From Anaerococcus marasmi (GTDB taxonomy: Bacteria > Bacillota > Clostridia > Tissierellales > Peptoniphilaceae), in NCBI RefSeq assembly GCF_900290195.1, contig NZ_OLMF01000004.1:1646943-1710942 (forward strand): a stretch of 64,000 nucleotides of DNA. Direction: 5' to 3'. Of this stretch, positions 12,201 through 20,373 are shown one piece after another. The notes beneath the pieces were generated by a model. That model saw nothing but the letters and a program-made list of their open reading frames with translations. It was not told the DNA's origin and ran no database searches. The position numbers were made by a program, and so were the translations under genes. Numbering within the stretch: the first letter of the stretch is position 1; each line of letters starts with the position of its first letter.

Positions 12201-15200
12201 GCGACCTTCTCCTTAACTGATGAAGATAATAATGTTATATATAGGTCATCAGGAGCAGATGGTATAGCAAGCTTTGAGAATTTAGAACCAGGTTCTTACA
12301 CCCTAAAAGAAGAAAAATCTCCAACAGGCTTTATCAAGACTGATAGAAGATGGAATGTCGATGTAAGTATAGATGGCACTGTAACAATTACAGAAATTGG
12401 ACTAAATGCTAGCGGTGGATCTTTTACTGGAAAGGATATAGAGATTCCAGTAACAAATAAGCCTACGGCAACTAAGTTTACAGTTTATAAGAAAGATGAT
12501 CAAAATAAACCATTAGCTGGTGCAGAATTTAAGCTAACAAAACAAGGGGAGACAGCTGCCTTTGCTACAGGAACATCTAGAGATGATGGTGTTGTAACAT
12601 TTAATAAAGAGCTAGCTCAAGGAACATATATCCTCGAAGAAACAAAATCACCAGCAGGCTACCAAAGGCTTGAGAAGAAGTGGGTAGTAGTAGTTGACGC
12701 TAATAACAATGTCAAAATCTATAACTATAATGAAAAGCAAGATTCTGACTCAAGTAACCAATATGAGAACTCAATATTATTCCAAGATAATGTTAATTGG
12801 GTTAATGTATCACAAAGACCTACTGATAAGTTTATACCAGGTGATAACAGACAAACAGGTTATCTAAACAATTCTTCTTACCCAAATAGGCTAGGTACTA
12901 GAATTGTCGGTATCAATAAAAATGATAACTACGCTATCCAAAGATATGTAATAAACCCAGAAGCAAATGACATAGATATCTACAATGCTTTAATTCATAG
13001 GGAAAAACTCTGGGATAATAATATGAGCTGGTATGCTGGAGATGAAGATGTCAAGATTTACACACTTGACAGACCAGTTACGACAAATGTAGAAGACATC
13101 AGACTATATTCTTATAATTCTACAGATATAACTGATAAGGTAGAAAAATCTTCCATAGCTTCTTCTTATAGCAAAAGGCTTCAATTAAACTTTAACTCAG
13201 AAAATTTACAAGACGAGAATGGAAATTCTTTAATCAAAGGCAAACCAATAATTGTCGATGTTAAGATTCCTTACAAATCTGAAGCTGGTGGAGTAGGTAC
13301 AGGCATGGACCTAAACACATCACAAGGGCCATCATGGAAATCAGACTACTACGAACAAGTATCAGACATTGTAGTAGGAGATCCTATTAAGAAAGATAAC
13401 ATCACAGACGATATCAAAGGTTCTTATATAGCAGATGACTACCTAGATGTAACAAACGAAAAGAAAAGATATGAATTTTCTATTGACAAGGTAAATGAAA
13501 AACAAAATGCTACTGGTGGTTACGACGCAGTAACAGGAGCAACCTTCAAACTAGTAGGACCAAAGCCAAGCGAAGAAACAAAGTGGGCTTACTCAGATGA
13601 TAAAGGAAAGGTAAGCTTTAAGGACCTAGTTCCAGGAGTCTATGATTTAATAGAAACAGGTCCAGCCCAAGGTTACGAAAAAGCCAATACTGATTGGACA
13701 GTGACAGTTCTTAAAGATGGTAGAATCTACATTAGGGAAAAAGATGCTTCTGCAGATACAGAAGAAAGAACTGCTAGCGAAGAAAAAAATTCCACATTAA
13801 TTGTCGGAAATAAAGACATTAATAAAGTGGATTCAGTACTATTTAATAATAGGGCAACAAACAATAGACCTATAATAGAAGATGAAAACTCACTAGTAAA
13901 TAGAAAGCTAAATTTCGGAAATGATAATTCAGCTATACCTCTATCAAATCCAATAAATCTATTTGCCTTAAGATCAGCGAATATATCTACCTTTGCTGAT
14001 AATGGTTGGGAAGTTGTAGATAATACAAGCTCAACTCAACCTACAAAGAGAGAAGATGCTTCCGATTCAGCACTTGGACAATTAATAGATACTAAGATAA
14101 TTGAGATAGACAAGTCTAATAATAGGTACAAACAGGTATTTATCTACAAAGAAGGTTATGCTAAGAAAAATCGTAACATCAAATTCCACAGAGCTTATGA
14201 TAAATACAATATAAGTCCAAGTGATGTTACTACAAGAGTCTTCCAAGTGCCTGATGGTACTAGTCTAGCTAATATAAATCAAAGCTCGGATATAGATTCT
14301 ATATCTGGTAAAAAAGATATTAGTTCAAATGTAAAATTTACAGCAGAAGGTACCAAGAAGATTCAAACTACAGATATTAACACTAGATACCCAGGCACTA
14401 TCTTAATAGAAATTGAAACAAATTATAACGAAAACTATCCAATTGGTTTAGGTTCAAACTATAACTTTAACACTGCAGGAACATGGAAAAACAAATGTTG
14501 GTTAGAAAAATCATATGCTAATGAAGCTGGAGTACCAGTAGTAAAAGCCACTGTTAACCACACAATAACATTTGATGGAAATGGTGGACAATGGCAAATG
14601 AATCCAGTAACAGTTGAAGATGGTACTTTATACGAATTACCAGGATCTTCATTTATAGCACCAGATGGAAAAGAATTTGATGGATGGCTAGTGAATGGAC
14701 AAAAGAAAAATCCTGGGGAAAGTATAACTGTAACAAGTGATTTAACAATTCAAGCTCAATGGAGAGATAAAGCTCCAGAACAAGCAACTGTTTCATTTAG
14801 CCCTGGAGAAGGTTCTGGCACAATGGCAGAGGAAAAAATAAATATTGGTTCTAACTATAAATTGCCAGCTAATGGATTTACTGCTCCAACTGGAAAAGAA
14901 TTTAAAGCTTGGTTAGTAAATGGAGTTGAATATCAACCAGGAGATACAATTCCAGTTAATGCTGATACTACTATCACAGCTCTTTGGAAAGAAAAAGATT
15001 CAAAAACTTATAATGTAATAGTTCAAAACCCACAAGAAGGTGGAACAATTACTGCTGAAACAACTTCTGCAACAGCTGGTACACAAATCAACTTGACTGT
15101 TTCACCAGCTGAAGGTTATGAAATCGAAAGTGTAACGATGAATGGACAAGATTTAACAGCTGGTTCTGATGGTGAATACACATTCACAATGCCGGCGGGA

Positions 15201-18200
15201 GATGCTAATGTATCAGCAACATTCAATAAAAAAGATCCATTAGACAGCTTCAAGCCAGAGGAAGGCAAGGATATTTTAATAAGCGGTGGTGATAATACAG
15301 AAGAAGTAAAGATTACCAACAGAAAAGATGGTATTACTCCTAAGGTTATAAAGACTGATAGCTATGGAACAAAGCTTGAAGGTGCTACTTTTAACATCAA
15401 GAAAATGATTGATGATAAGTACGAAAAAGTAGACGATAAATTCCCAACCTTAAAAGGAACATCTGATAAGGATGGAAATGTAATATTCAAGGACGAAGAT
15501 GGAAATGTAGTTAAGCTTGAAAAGGGCTATTATGTACTCACAGAAGAAAAGTCCCCAGATGGTTACAAGAGGATTGTAGCTCCATGGAAGATGGAAGTAA
15601 GAGATGATGGTGGACGTATGTATTCTGTTTACAAGGGTCCAACAGATACTCCATCAAGCTTTATAGATGATAATGAAAAGTCAAATGCAAAAGAATATAA
15701 CAGCACTGGAGATATAAAAGTAAAATCTAGACTAACTTATATCAATCCAGAATCTAAGACTTACGTACAAAGAATTTATATTGATACTAGATCCTACACA
15801 GGTGGAGACTTCTTAAATGTTCAAATAACTCCAAAATACAAGAGAGAAGAAATTGATAGACCTGGACTACCTCCAGTAACTATTAAAGAAGGTGTAAAGA
15901 CTGCCTATAGGACAACTTATCAATTAGTAAACCCAGAAGATAATGCAGATATTACTAATGGCGAATATGATAAGATTCTAAGAACTTACGACTTATCAGA
16001 TCCAAACATGTCTATGGTTAATACTGCAAGGTGGAGACCTTTTGACTGGGGCTTTGATGAAGACCAATTAAATATTGGTAAGGGAGTCTATATAGTAGAA
16101 GTCGAAGGTTACTATGACGATGCTATTATAGATGGTACAGCTACTAACGAAGTGTATATAGACAAAAACTATAACTTCACTGACGCTCAAGGAAATCCAA
16201 GTAAGGATCCTATCAAGAAAGCTCCTTACAAGAAGGATGAGACAGAAATAAATCCTGATGATTATGGGAAAATTGACCTTCACGTTGACTTCTATCAAGG
16301 TAAGAGGGAATTTAAACAACTTTTATACCCTAGTGAAGATAATAAATTCTACTATGATACTGTCATCGGGGAAACTGGCAAAAACAGTGCTTCTTACCAA
16401 AAAGGTATGAAAGTATTGAGAGATGTCTATGAACAAGCTTTAATAAACGGCGGATGGACAAAAGAGGCTGCAAGTGATGAAGCAGAAAGATGGGCAAATG
16501 ATAAGCCAGCTGGTCAAAAATACGCTAACTTTATCAGCAAAAAAGCTGAGTTAGACGAGATAATTTACGAATCAGGTAAGGTTGACCCATCTGTAAAAGT
16601 TGACCCTTACCTACACGCAGATACATCTGTAGACCTAAATCCTATTTATTCTTCAGATTCTGAAAATGAAGTTCCAAAAACAGGACTTGTAATCGAAAAT
16701 GAAAAGGAAAAATACAACATCACCTTCTCAAAACACGGTCGTGACAATCCAGATGATAAACCTGACAGTCAAGTAGTAACTGAAAACAGACTCGAAGGAG
16801 CAGTATTTAAGGTTCAAAAACTTATTGGAGGAAATTACGAAGATGTCAAGGGTTCAACTGTAGCATCTGCCTTCAACGGTTACTTTGGTTTCAGAAACCT
16901 AGAGCCAGGTAGATATAGACTAATGGAAGTTCAAGCACCAAAGGGATATAGACCTATAAAAGAGCCCCTTCTAGAATTCACAATTGAAACAATAAGGACA
17001 GACTCTGGTAAGATTGTAGATCCTGGAACAGGAGACATTATAGATATTAAATCCATCAATGTTAAGTTCCCAGGAGATGATAAGGGTCAAGCTTTGACAA
17101 GCCTATATATGGCTGATCTAAAGGATGCTAACAAGAAAACTCTAATTGATAATGTTGATTCTAAAGAAATCAACATGGAAACAATCATCTATAAATCTGC
17201 TGAAGCAACTAGCGGTAAGCCGCTAAAAGAGTTAACTTTAGTTGTTTCAGATGGTAATGAATATGAGCTACTACAAACTAAGATAATTTCAGATTCATCT
17301 GGATTTGTTTCCCTAGAATATGAAGGAGCTACTGGAGTTTACCAATATGTTCCAGAAAAAACAACTTCTGTAAAAGATGGTAAGCTAGTTGATTTCGTAA
17401 CAAGCGCTACTGCCAAAAACATGGGTAAGATAATAAACGAAAAACCTGGTAAGGGATCTATTACCATCAACAAAAAAGATGGTGAAGGAAATGCCCTTGC
17501 TGGTGCTCAATTTAAATTAAAAAGACTATCAAGAAAGAATACAGAAGGCGGAACTGGACAGGTTGAAGGAATTTATAACGCTAGTTCAGATTCTAATGGT
17601 AAGATAGAATTTAAAGACCTACCAATTGGTAACTATGAATTAGTAGAAACAAAACCAGCAGACGGTTACCAAAACAAGGGACAAATATGGAACTTCACAG
17701 TAGGTGGTAAAGACCTTGACCCATACAGTGGTCCAATCGCAAGGACAGGCTCTGATCTTACAGAAAAGATTAGCCTTAATAGTTCTGATATGGAAATCAT
17801 TAGACCAGATAACGACCCTGACAAACAAACAGAAAATACAATCTGGCCTAACTCAGCTCAGTTATTCAGATTTAACAATGACTTTAGGCTAAATGATGGA
17901 ATCACAATCAGACCTGGAGATTATTTCCAAGTTAAATTAAGTGACTACACTGACCTATACGGTATCTACAACAAAGATTTAATTTCTGGTCTGGATATAT
18001 TCGCAGAAGGTGTGGGTACAATAGCCAAGGCAGAATATGATGATGCTAATGGCATAATAACCTACACATTTACAGAATATGCTAGAACCTATGAACTAAC
18101 AGACTTTAACACAAGTATCGTAGGTCATATCAATAGGTTTAAATTTACAACATCAAAAGACAATGTTCCTGTAGGAATTAAGATGAATTCCACAAGTGCT

Positions 18201-20297
18201 AAAGATACCTTTAAGTATGTAAATGTAAGATTTGACCTAGGAACACACTACGCCGAAGCTTATGGAACTAGACCAAACCTATCTTCAAAGATAACCTACT
18301 TTGATAATAAGACAGGTGAATTTGAACACATCTTCTATCTAAATAGAGATCAAGAATTAATAAATGATGGTAGGTTCACTTATCTTCCAGCTAAGGGCGT
18401 TGAAAATCTAAATATGCAAGTATTTAGGGTAAATGATGCTTATTTGAGTGATACTAACCCAAATAAAGAAAACAATAAAAATGGTATATTACCACCATCT
18501 TATGCAGTAGATGTTAATAAACTTGTTAACAAGGGATATATTTACTTGCTCAACAACAACACTTATTATGGTGATGTATCTAAAAAGAATCCTGCGGTTT
18601 ACTCCTTCCCACAAGGTTACCTGTTACCAGAAGACACTTATATAATAAGAGTTACAGGTAATATCAAAGATAAGACTGATACAGCAGACTATGAGGCACA
18701 AGGAAAGATCGACAGATACAATGCATACAATCAACCTTATATGGGTGCTGAAAGACACGATTATGTCTATGCCTTATTAAATAATAATAATGCTGAGGCT
18801 AAGCTTGAAGTAACAGCAACAAACCCTAAGAATGAAATTTCATTTAAAAAGACTGATGCAGAAGGCAAAGTCCTTGAAGGTGCAAAATTCGCCCTTGTAA
18901 AATACGACAAGACTTCAGCAAAATGGAATGAAGTTACTGGTACAGAAATGACTACAAAAGAAGATGGACTAGTTAAATACGAAAAACTTGCTCCAGGAAA
19001 ATATGCCCTTATTGAAAAACAAGCCCCAACAGGCTACAACAAGATAGAAGGTCATATAGAAGAATTCACTGTAGATAAGGACGGTATAATAACTAGAGAA
19101 GTTGTTAAGCCATTAGAAGAAATATCAGCAGATAATCAAACTGTAAGGGAAAAAATCGCAAGCACAGTTCAAGGTCTAGCTGACAAGCTAACAGGAGATG
19201 AAACTCAAACTGTTACAGAACCTATAGGATCTGATCCAATAAAGGTAGTAAACTACAAGAATATTGAATTTGTAAAAGTTGACAGCGATGATAACACTAA
19301 GACGCTTCAAGGTGCAGAATTTGAAATTCACTACAAGGAAAATAAAGATGGCGACTATGCTGCCCTAACAGAAAAGAAAACTGTAAATGGAGAAGAAAAA
19401 GATGTAGCCATCACCGTAACATCTGGTAAATATGGTAAGTTCAAACTTCCAATCTTCAAAGATGGTTACTACGCCCTTGTAGAAACGAAGGCACCAGATG
19501 GATACTCTAAGATGCCAGGCTATATCAAAGAGTTCAAGCTTGAAAGTGGAAGCCTTTCAGTTCTTGAAAAGAACCCACTTAGGGCAAGCTTGACAAGAGG
19601 TAAGAAAGGACAAATTACTAGCCAAGTCCTATCAGTGGATAAGGATAAGAAGACATTCACACAGAGAATTGTAATAAATCCAAACCACGAAAGCTTGACT
19701 GGAATAAACTCTCAATCTTATCTAAGGATCTTAGAAAATGGCTGGAATATTACACCTAAATCTAATACACAAATAGGTGGTGGAGTAATTAAAGTTGCCC
19801 TTCTAAAGGCAGATCCAGGAGAAAATGAAAAGAAATCTCTTGGTGAATTAGAAGAATCTGACTTTAAGCCATACAATGCAGTTGAATACGGTATAACAGG
19901 CAATAACAATGGTTCAAGATATTCACTAAAAGAACTTCTTGGAAAAGGAGATGAAATTTCTGACGTATCAACAACTGACACTATAGTTGTAGAATACACT
20001 GGAACATTGGCTAAGGACACAACAAAAGTGGATCAAAAAGCAGAATTTATTATTAATAACACAATACTAGATACTGCTGACTACAGTCTTGATATAGATA
20101 GCTTATCAAGCACTGGTCCAATCTATGTTGATGTAGATAAGTCAAATATCACTCCAATACCAGTCGAAAACACCAAGGTAGAATACCCATTCACAGGTGG
20201 ACCTGGTGTTTGGATTGGATTTGCGATAATTGGACTTATCGTAATGCTTGGAGGAGTTTTAATCTACACCAAGAAGAAAAAAGAGCCTTTAAGCTAA
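6231..20297 (+). CDS. Giant cell-wall anchored adhesin with SpaA/Cna-B domains, InlB-type repeats and YPFTGG sorting signal
   Basis: A 4,688-residue surface protein. Residues 1-30 are a signal peptide ending near NVYAIG. Residues about 364-530 are a Lys/Glu-rich, low-complexity stalk. About 680-900 look like an MSCRAMM-type ligand-binding region; similar stretches occur near 1560-1700 and 3840-4010. At least ten SpaA/prealbumin-like domains follow, each with GA.F.L near the start and ETKAP.GY near the end, at about 1177, 1460, 1972, 2080, 2411, 3034, 3492, 3741, 4201 and 4343; these usually form Lys-Asn isopeptide bonds. Residues 2775-2923 hold two Listeria/Bacteroides-type InlB repeats and 2927-3001 a divergent InlB B-repeat. 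The C-terminus is YPFTGG (an LPXTG variant), a hydrophobic helix and KKKK, so a sortase is expected to attach it to peptidoglycan. No sortase gene is in the window. Start supported by AAGGGGGA. Confidence 0.93.
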   Translation: MKDRLKEFALKLFALTLAITISVPSNVYAIGLSKNKNKQMPTSIRIADNSEYEDEYVEESETNDDASDSIVLSETDRRAYKISHEASLNDDQDGIIYTIKLEKIKDTDHDPERKMTLSLATNKNQSLRDINVKEVKDLSEDGANIDYSEEKSDKDGLKTLAITSPSVEKSIEYVLEAPIDKKAIDTNKLYSFDMSMDIDGYNIDLQRISYKFIEYENEDDPDLKELRLTSVKEKEDDLRHIAYIKEDEDGKDDRIVYTDYILSKDKADEESKSLEKNKIEYKISLDNIKKENAEIKLDYYKAGEKGFEIQREFSTNIPYQEKIDLDVPAGYLLKLSLVGRVDKKNTKTQNYGVNGRAVKSPRFVKEEEKSNEEDDEDRAEKTENKSKEETEEKKAQDKKESQEKPKAEENKKTEAEKKDDSDKKAEKEENKSANKEDKNTKETKAEDKSEGKEKSSEENKTQESKEEKSEEASEETSENKSEEKQKSDSSIKEENADKPADKNEASKKEENKTPATIEEKKEKKKEFDQLVEDSKEEAKKDFTAKDEKKGLLDGIKSFFGQTDLQKADKELKKALADDKNGLEEIQKLLTSFGEKYNLSRADQAKLMDDNAPAIKKLIEKDADKNFRPQMLVAAMSAGNLNLDGKKFHIMTRFDTSTVQGPIKKGQYFKIYLDKALTVKEGTSIEPIKYNGEVIANPKYNPTDNTITYTIARDITENIQIPLDIPVDYNTNNITLDDNGNFTVTNKVSGLGVTNPKDLLPQKVDINGNPAGTIIEPGRDDVTQIIEPDDSNYKVDMDAVANPVIKDGKLQGYNWTVRISSDTDLSKLGFKANFTTVKGSGLGEIKSNDPSVELTDQLENAFGIHDSKHHAPKEGVREITYNLYTPIKGMQENYMMDISVIANGKVGAKRIVMDGWPLEKVKESTPIRAGINNRTTILGEFTSESTARWTVTDAVSTGDDKADGENEADTSLPWESRNLGGNQTQTGGQVAVYKVDPSTGKMVQDGPKQTNVKPIPTKGSNPSENQAVGTIAVYEYTSALKSQEDKKPLTLGGVAISKYEDINVEQNWNLDQGLKMPGQTLKAVDSNNTDKELGSTTVGEETPGGQATRDIRIPDVKVWNIGTDGKATKNNIKIEQTFPTDETYNGKAISYYENHNYYDPNTKVYNIHNRGTVEEVPKMASFTIVKTDKSDPKKKLAGARFKLLNGPEVVTDANGEAVFNNIAPGTYTIFETKAPNGYKLNQENPTINVDNNGNVSLTGGSASISVGSNPTQTVEHGGYPDYMNAMQYATKDDKGNVTTYIFLKANEAQRGGSTNKDTRLNLRMDNGSISNVEVFDVDPNSQRSSLKTAMTQQSADKMLKDLGGNVLNYPHTYPINGSKDVYDQFLQKTGYQVSLPKERFASDWGFLVEVTGTGDSLSYDWLTDNNTKYEARLQDQKIVPSTSNDTDKATRITITNEAFETRPVELTKLDKENNPVAGATFEIKDANGDVISTVTSDDKGKVSFGNMPGGKYIIEETEAPEGYVKSNVIFEVTVDDSKQVTYIPKFKNGSGYPVNGEDYFIRDIEQSQDKFRADVTSVEQKLYVNDKESGSIGTRPGIWEAYFLESLSYTAKIQLNNSAPGSRFSIQFDKNLDFTQYFSEFPKIMKDGKEIADPYFDYTTNKLTYVFNEKSEGGQATANIKLVGMIPSKYFAQNDGTYDFTVTVAPGQDGLNNQTITQPITADYNLYYYDPARAKPSQSYYFRDVYKADDGEWYVTALAYYNPHYIQPGTNDVLNFNWKSVKHYTAGNYVEWSGDGTEAPYDLTDVKIYRTAPKMGTIRLPELQTQKTVNYNMPLSFGVRPEQDPSTYHLIYSRNINPNQKITNDRNGDVVLNYDPGKLDTFGKLKDKGPLDIKMPSVNNNNKDGYIIEQTFKISDIDKFNNTWRAFNMANGSFNSAFVSKANANIAIGDQTGGEIPKFYSQEVGLFNKKYTPGNFKILKSNETNNEKLSGATFSLTDEDNNVIYRSSGADGIASFENLEPGSYTLKEEKSPTGFIKTDRRWNVDVSIDGTVTITEIGLNASGGSFTGKDIEIPVTNKPTATKFTVYKKDDQNKPLAGAEFKLTKQGETAAFATGTSRDDGVVTFNKELAQGTYILEETKSPAGYQRLEKKWVVVVDANNNVKIYNYNEKQDSDSSNQYENSILFQDNVNWVNVSQRPTDKFIPGDNRQTGYLNNSSYPNRLGTRIVGINKNDNYAIQRYVINPEANDIDIYNALIHREKLWDNNMSWYAGDEDVKIYTLDRPVTTNVEDIRLYSYNSTDITDKVEKSSIASSYSKRLQLNFNSENLQDENGNSLIKGKPIIVDVKIPYKSEAGGVGTGMDLNTSQGPSWKSDYYEQVSDIVVGDPIKKDNITDDIKGSYIADDYLDVTNEKKRYEFSIDKVNEKQNATGGYDAVTGATFKLVGPKPSEETKWAYSDDKGKVSFKDLVPGVYDLIETGPAQGYEKANTDWTVTVLKDGRIYIREKDASADTEERTASEEKNSTLIVGNKDINKVDSVLFNNRATNNRPIIEDENSLVNRKLNFGNDNSAIPLSNPINLFALRSANISTFADNGWEVVDNTSSTQPTKREDASDSALGQLIDTKIIEIDKSNNRYKQVFIYKEGYAKKNRNIKFHRAYDKYNISPSDVTTRVFQVPDGTSLANINQSSDIDSISGKKDISSNVKFTAEGTKKIQTTDINTRYPGTILIEIETNYNENYPIGLGSNYNFNTAGTWKNKCWLEKSYANEAGVPVVKATVNHTITFDGNGGQWQMNPVTVEDGTLYELPGSSFIAPDGKEFDGWLVNGQKKNPGESITVTSDLTIQAQWRDKAPEQATVSFSPGEGSGTMAEEKINIGSNYKLPANGFTAPTGKEFKAWLVNGVEYQPGDTIPVNADTTITALWKEKDSKTYNVIVQNPQEGGTITAETTSATAGTQINLTVSPAEGYEIESVTMNGQDLTAGSDGEYTFTMPAGDANVSATFNKKDPLDSFKPEEGKDILISGGDNTEEVKITNRKDGITPKVIKTDSYGTKLEGATFNIKKMIDDKYEKVDDKFPTLKGTSDKDGNVIFKDEDGNVVKLEKGYYVLTEEKSPDGYKRIVAPWKMEVRDDGGRMYSVYKGPTDTPSSFIDDNEKSNAKEYNSTGDIKVKSRLTYINPESKTYVQRIYIDTRSYTGGDFLNVQITPKYKREEIDRPGLPPVTIKEGVKTAYRTTYQLVNPEDNADITNGEYDKILRTYDLSDPNMSMVNTARWRPFDWGFDEDQLNIGKGVYIVEVEGYYDDAIIDGTATNEVYIDKNYNFTDAQGNPSKDPIKKAPYKKDETEINPDDYGKIDLHVDFYQGKREFKQLLYPSEDNKFYYDTVIGETGKNSASYQKGMKVLRDVYEQALINGGWTKEAASDEAERWANDKPAGQKYANFISKKAELDEIIYESGKVDPSVKVDPYLHADTSVDLNPIYSSDSENEVPKTGLVIENEKEKYNITFSKHGRDNPDDKPDSQVVTENRLEGAVFKVQKLIGGNYEDVKGSTVASAFNGYFGFRNLEPGRYRLMEVQAPKGYRPIKEPLLEFTIETIRTDSGKIVDPGTGDIIDIKSINVKFPGDDKGQALTSLYMADLKDANKKTLIDNVDSKEINMETIIYKSAEATSGKPLKELTLVVSDGNEYELLQTKIISDSSGFVSLEYEGATGVYQYVPEKTTSVKDGKLVDFVTSATAKNMGKIINEKPGKGSITINKKDGEGNALAGAQFKLKRLSRKNTEGGTGQVEGIYNASSDSNGKIEFKDLPIGNYELVETKPADGYQNKGQIWNFTVGGKDLDPYSGPIARTGSDLTEKISLNSSDMEIIRPDNDPDKQTENTIWPNSAQLFRFNNDFRLNDGITIRPGDYFQVKLSDYTDLYGIYNKDLISGLDIFAEGVGTIAKAEYDDANGIITYTFTEYARTYELTDFNTSIVGHINRFKFTTSKDNVPVGIKMNSTSAKDTFKYVNVRFDLGTHYAEAYGTRPNLSSKITYFDNKTGEFEHIFYLNRDQELINDGRFTYLPAKGVENLNMQVFRVNDAYLSDTNPNKENNKNGILPPSYAVDVNKLVNKGYIYLLNNNTYYGDVSKKNPAVYSFPQGYLLPEDTYIIRVTGNIKDKTDTADYEAQGKIDRYNAYNQPYMGAERHDYVYALLNNNNAEAKLEVTATNPKNEISFKKTDAEGKVLEGAKFALVKYDKTSAKWNEVTGTEMTTKEDGLVKYEKLAPGKYALIEKQAPTGYNKIEGHIEEFTVDKDGIITREVVKPLEEISADNQTVREKIASTVQGLADKLTGDETQTVTEPIGSDPIKVVNYKNIEFVKVDSDDNTKTLQGAEFEIHYKENKDGDYAALTEKKTVNGEEKDVAITVTSGKYGKFKLPIFKDGYYALVETKAPDGYSKMPGYIKEFKLESGSLSVLEKNPLRASLTRGKKGQITSQVLSVDKDKKTFTQRIVINPNHESLTGINSQSYLRILENGWNITPKSNTQIGGGVIKVALLKADPGENEKKSLGELEESDFKPYNAVEYGITGNNNGSRYSLKELLGKGDEISDVSTTDTIVVEYTGTLAKDTTKVDQKAEFIINNTILDTADYSLDIDSLSSTGPIYVDVDKSNITPIPVENTKVEYPFTGGPGVWIGFAIIGLIVMLGGVLIYTKKKKEPLS
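7320..7820 (+). repeat. Lys/Glu-rich low-complexity segment of adhesin gene
   Basis: About 165 codons encode almost only K, E, S, D, N, A and T in EEK/KEE patterns (residues 364-530). It probably forms an extended or coiled stalk between the N-terminal region and the adhesive domains. The shifted frames are also open here because the DNA is A-rich and GAA/AAG-repetitive, which creates false ORFs. Confidence 0.8.
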
Positions 20298-20321
20298 TAG
20301 TCTAAAAAGACAAAGGAAAAA

Positions 20322-20358
20322 CCCTAGATTTCCAAATATGGAAGCTAGGGCTTTCTTT
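20322..20358. terminator. Bidirectional terminator between adhesin and antiporter
   Basis: CCCTAG (20322-20327) pairs with CTAGGG (20345-20350), with an inner TTTCC/GGAA pairing. T-rich flanks on both strands let it serve both convergent genes. Confidence 0.85.
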
Positions 20359-20373
20359 TGCCTAAAATTAGGA

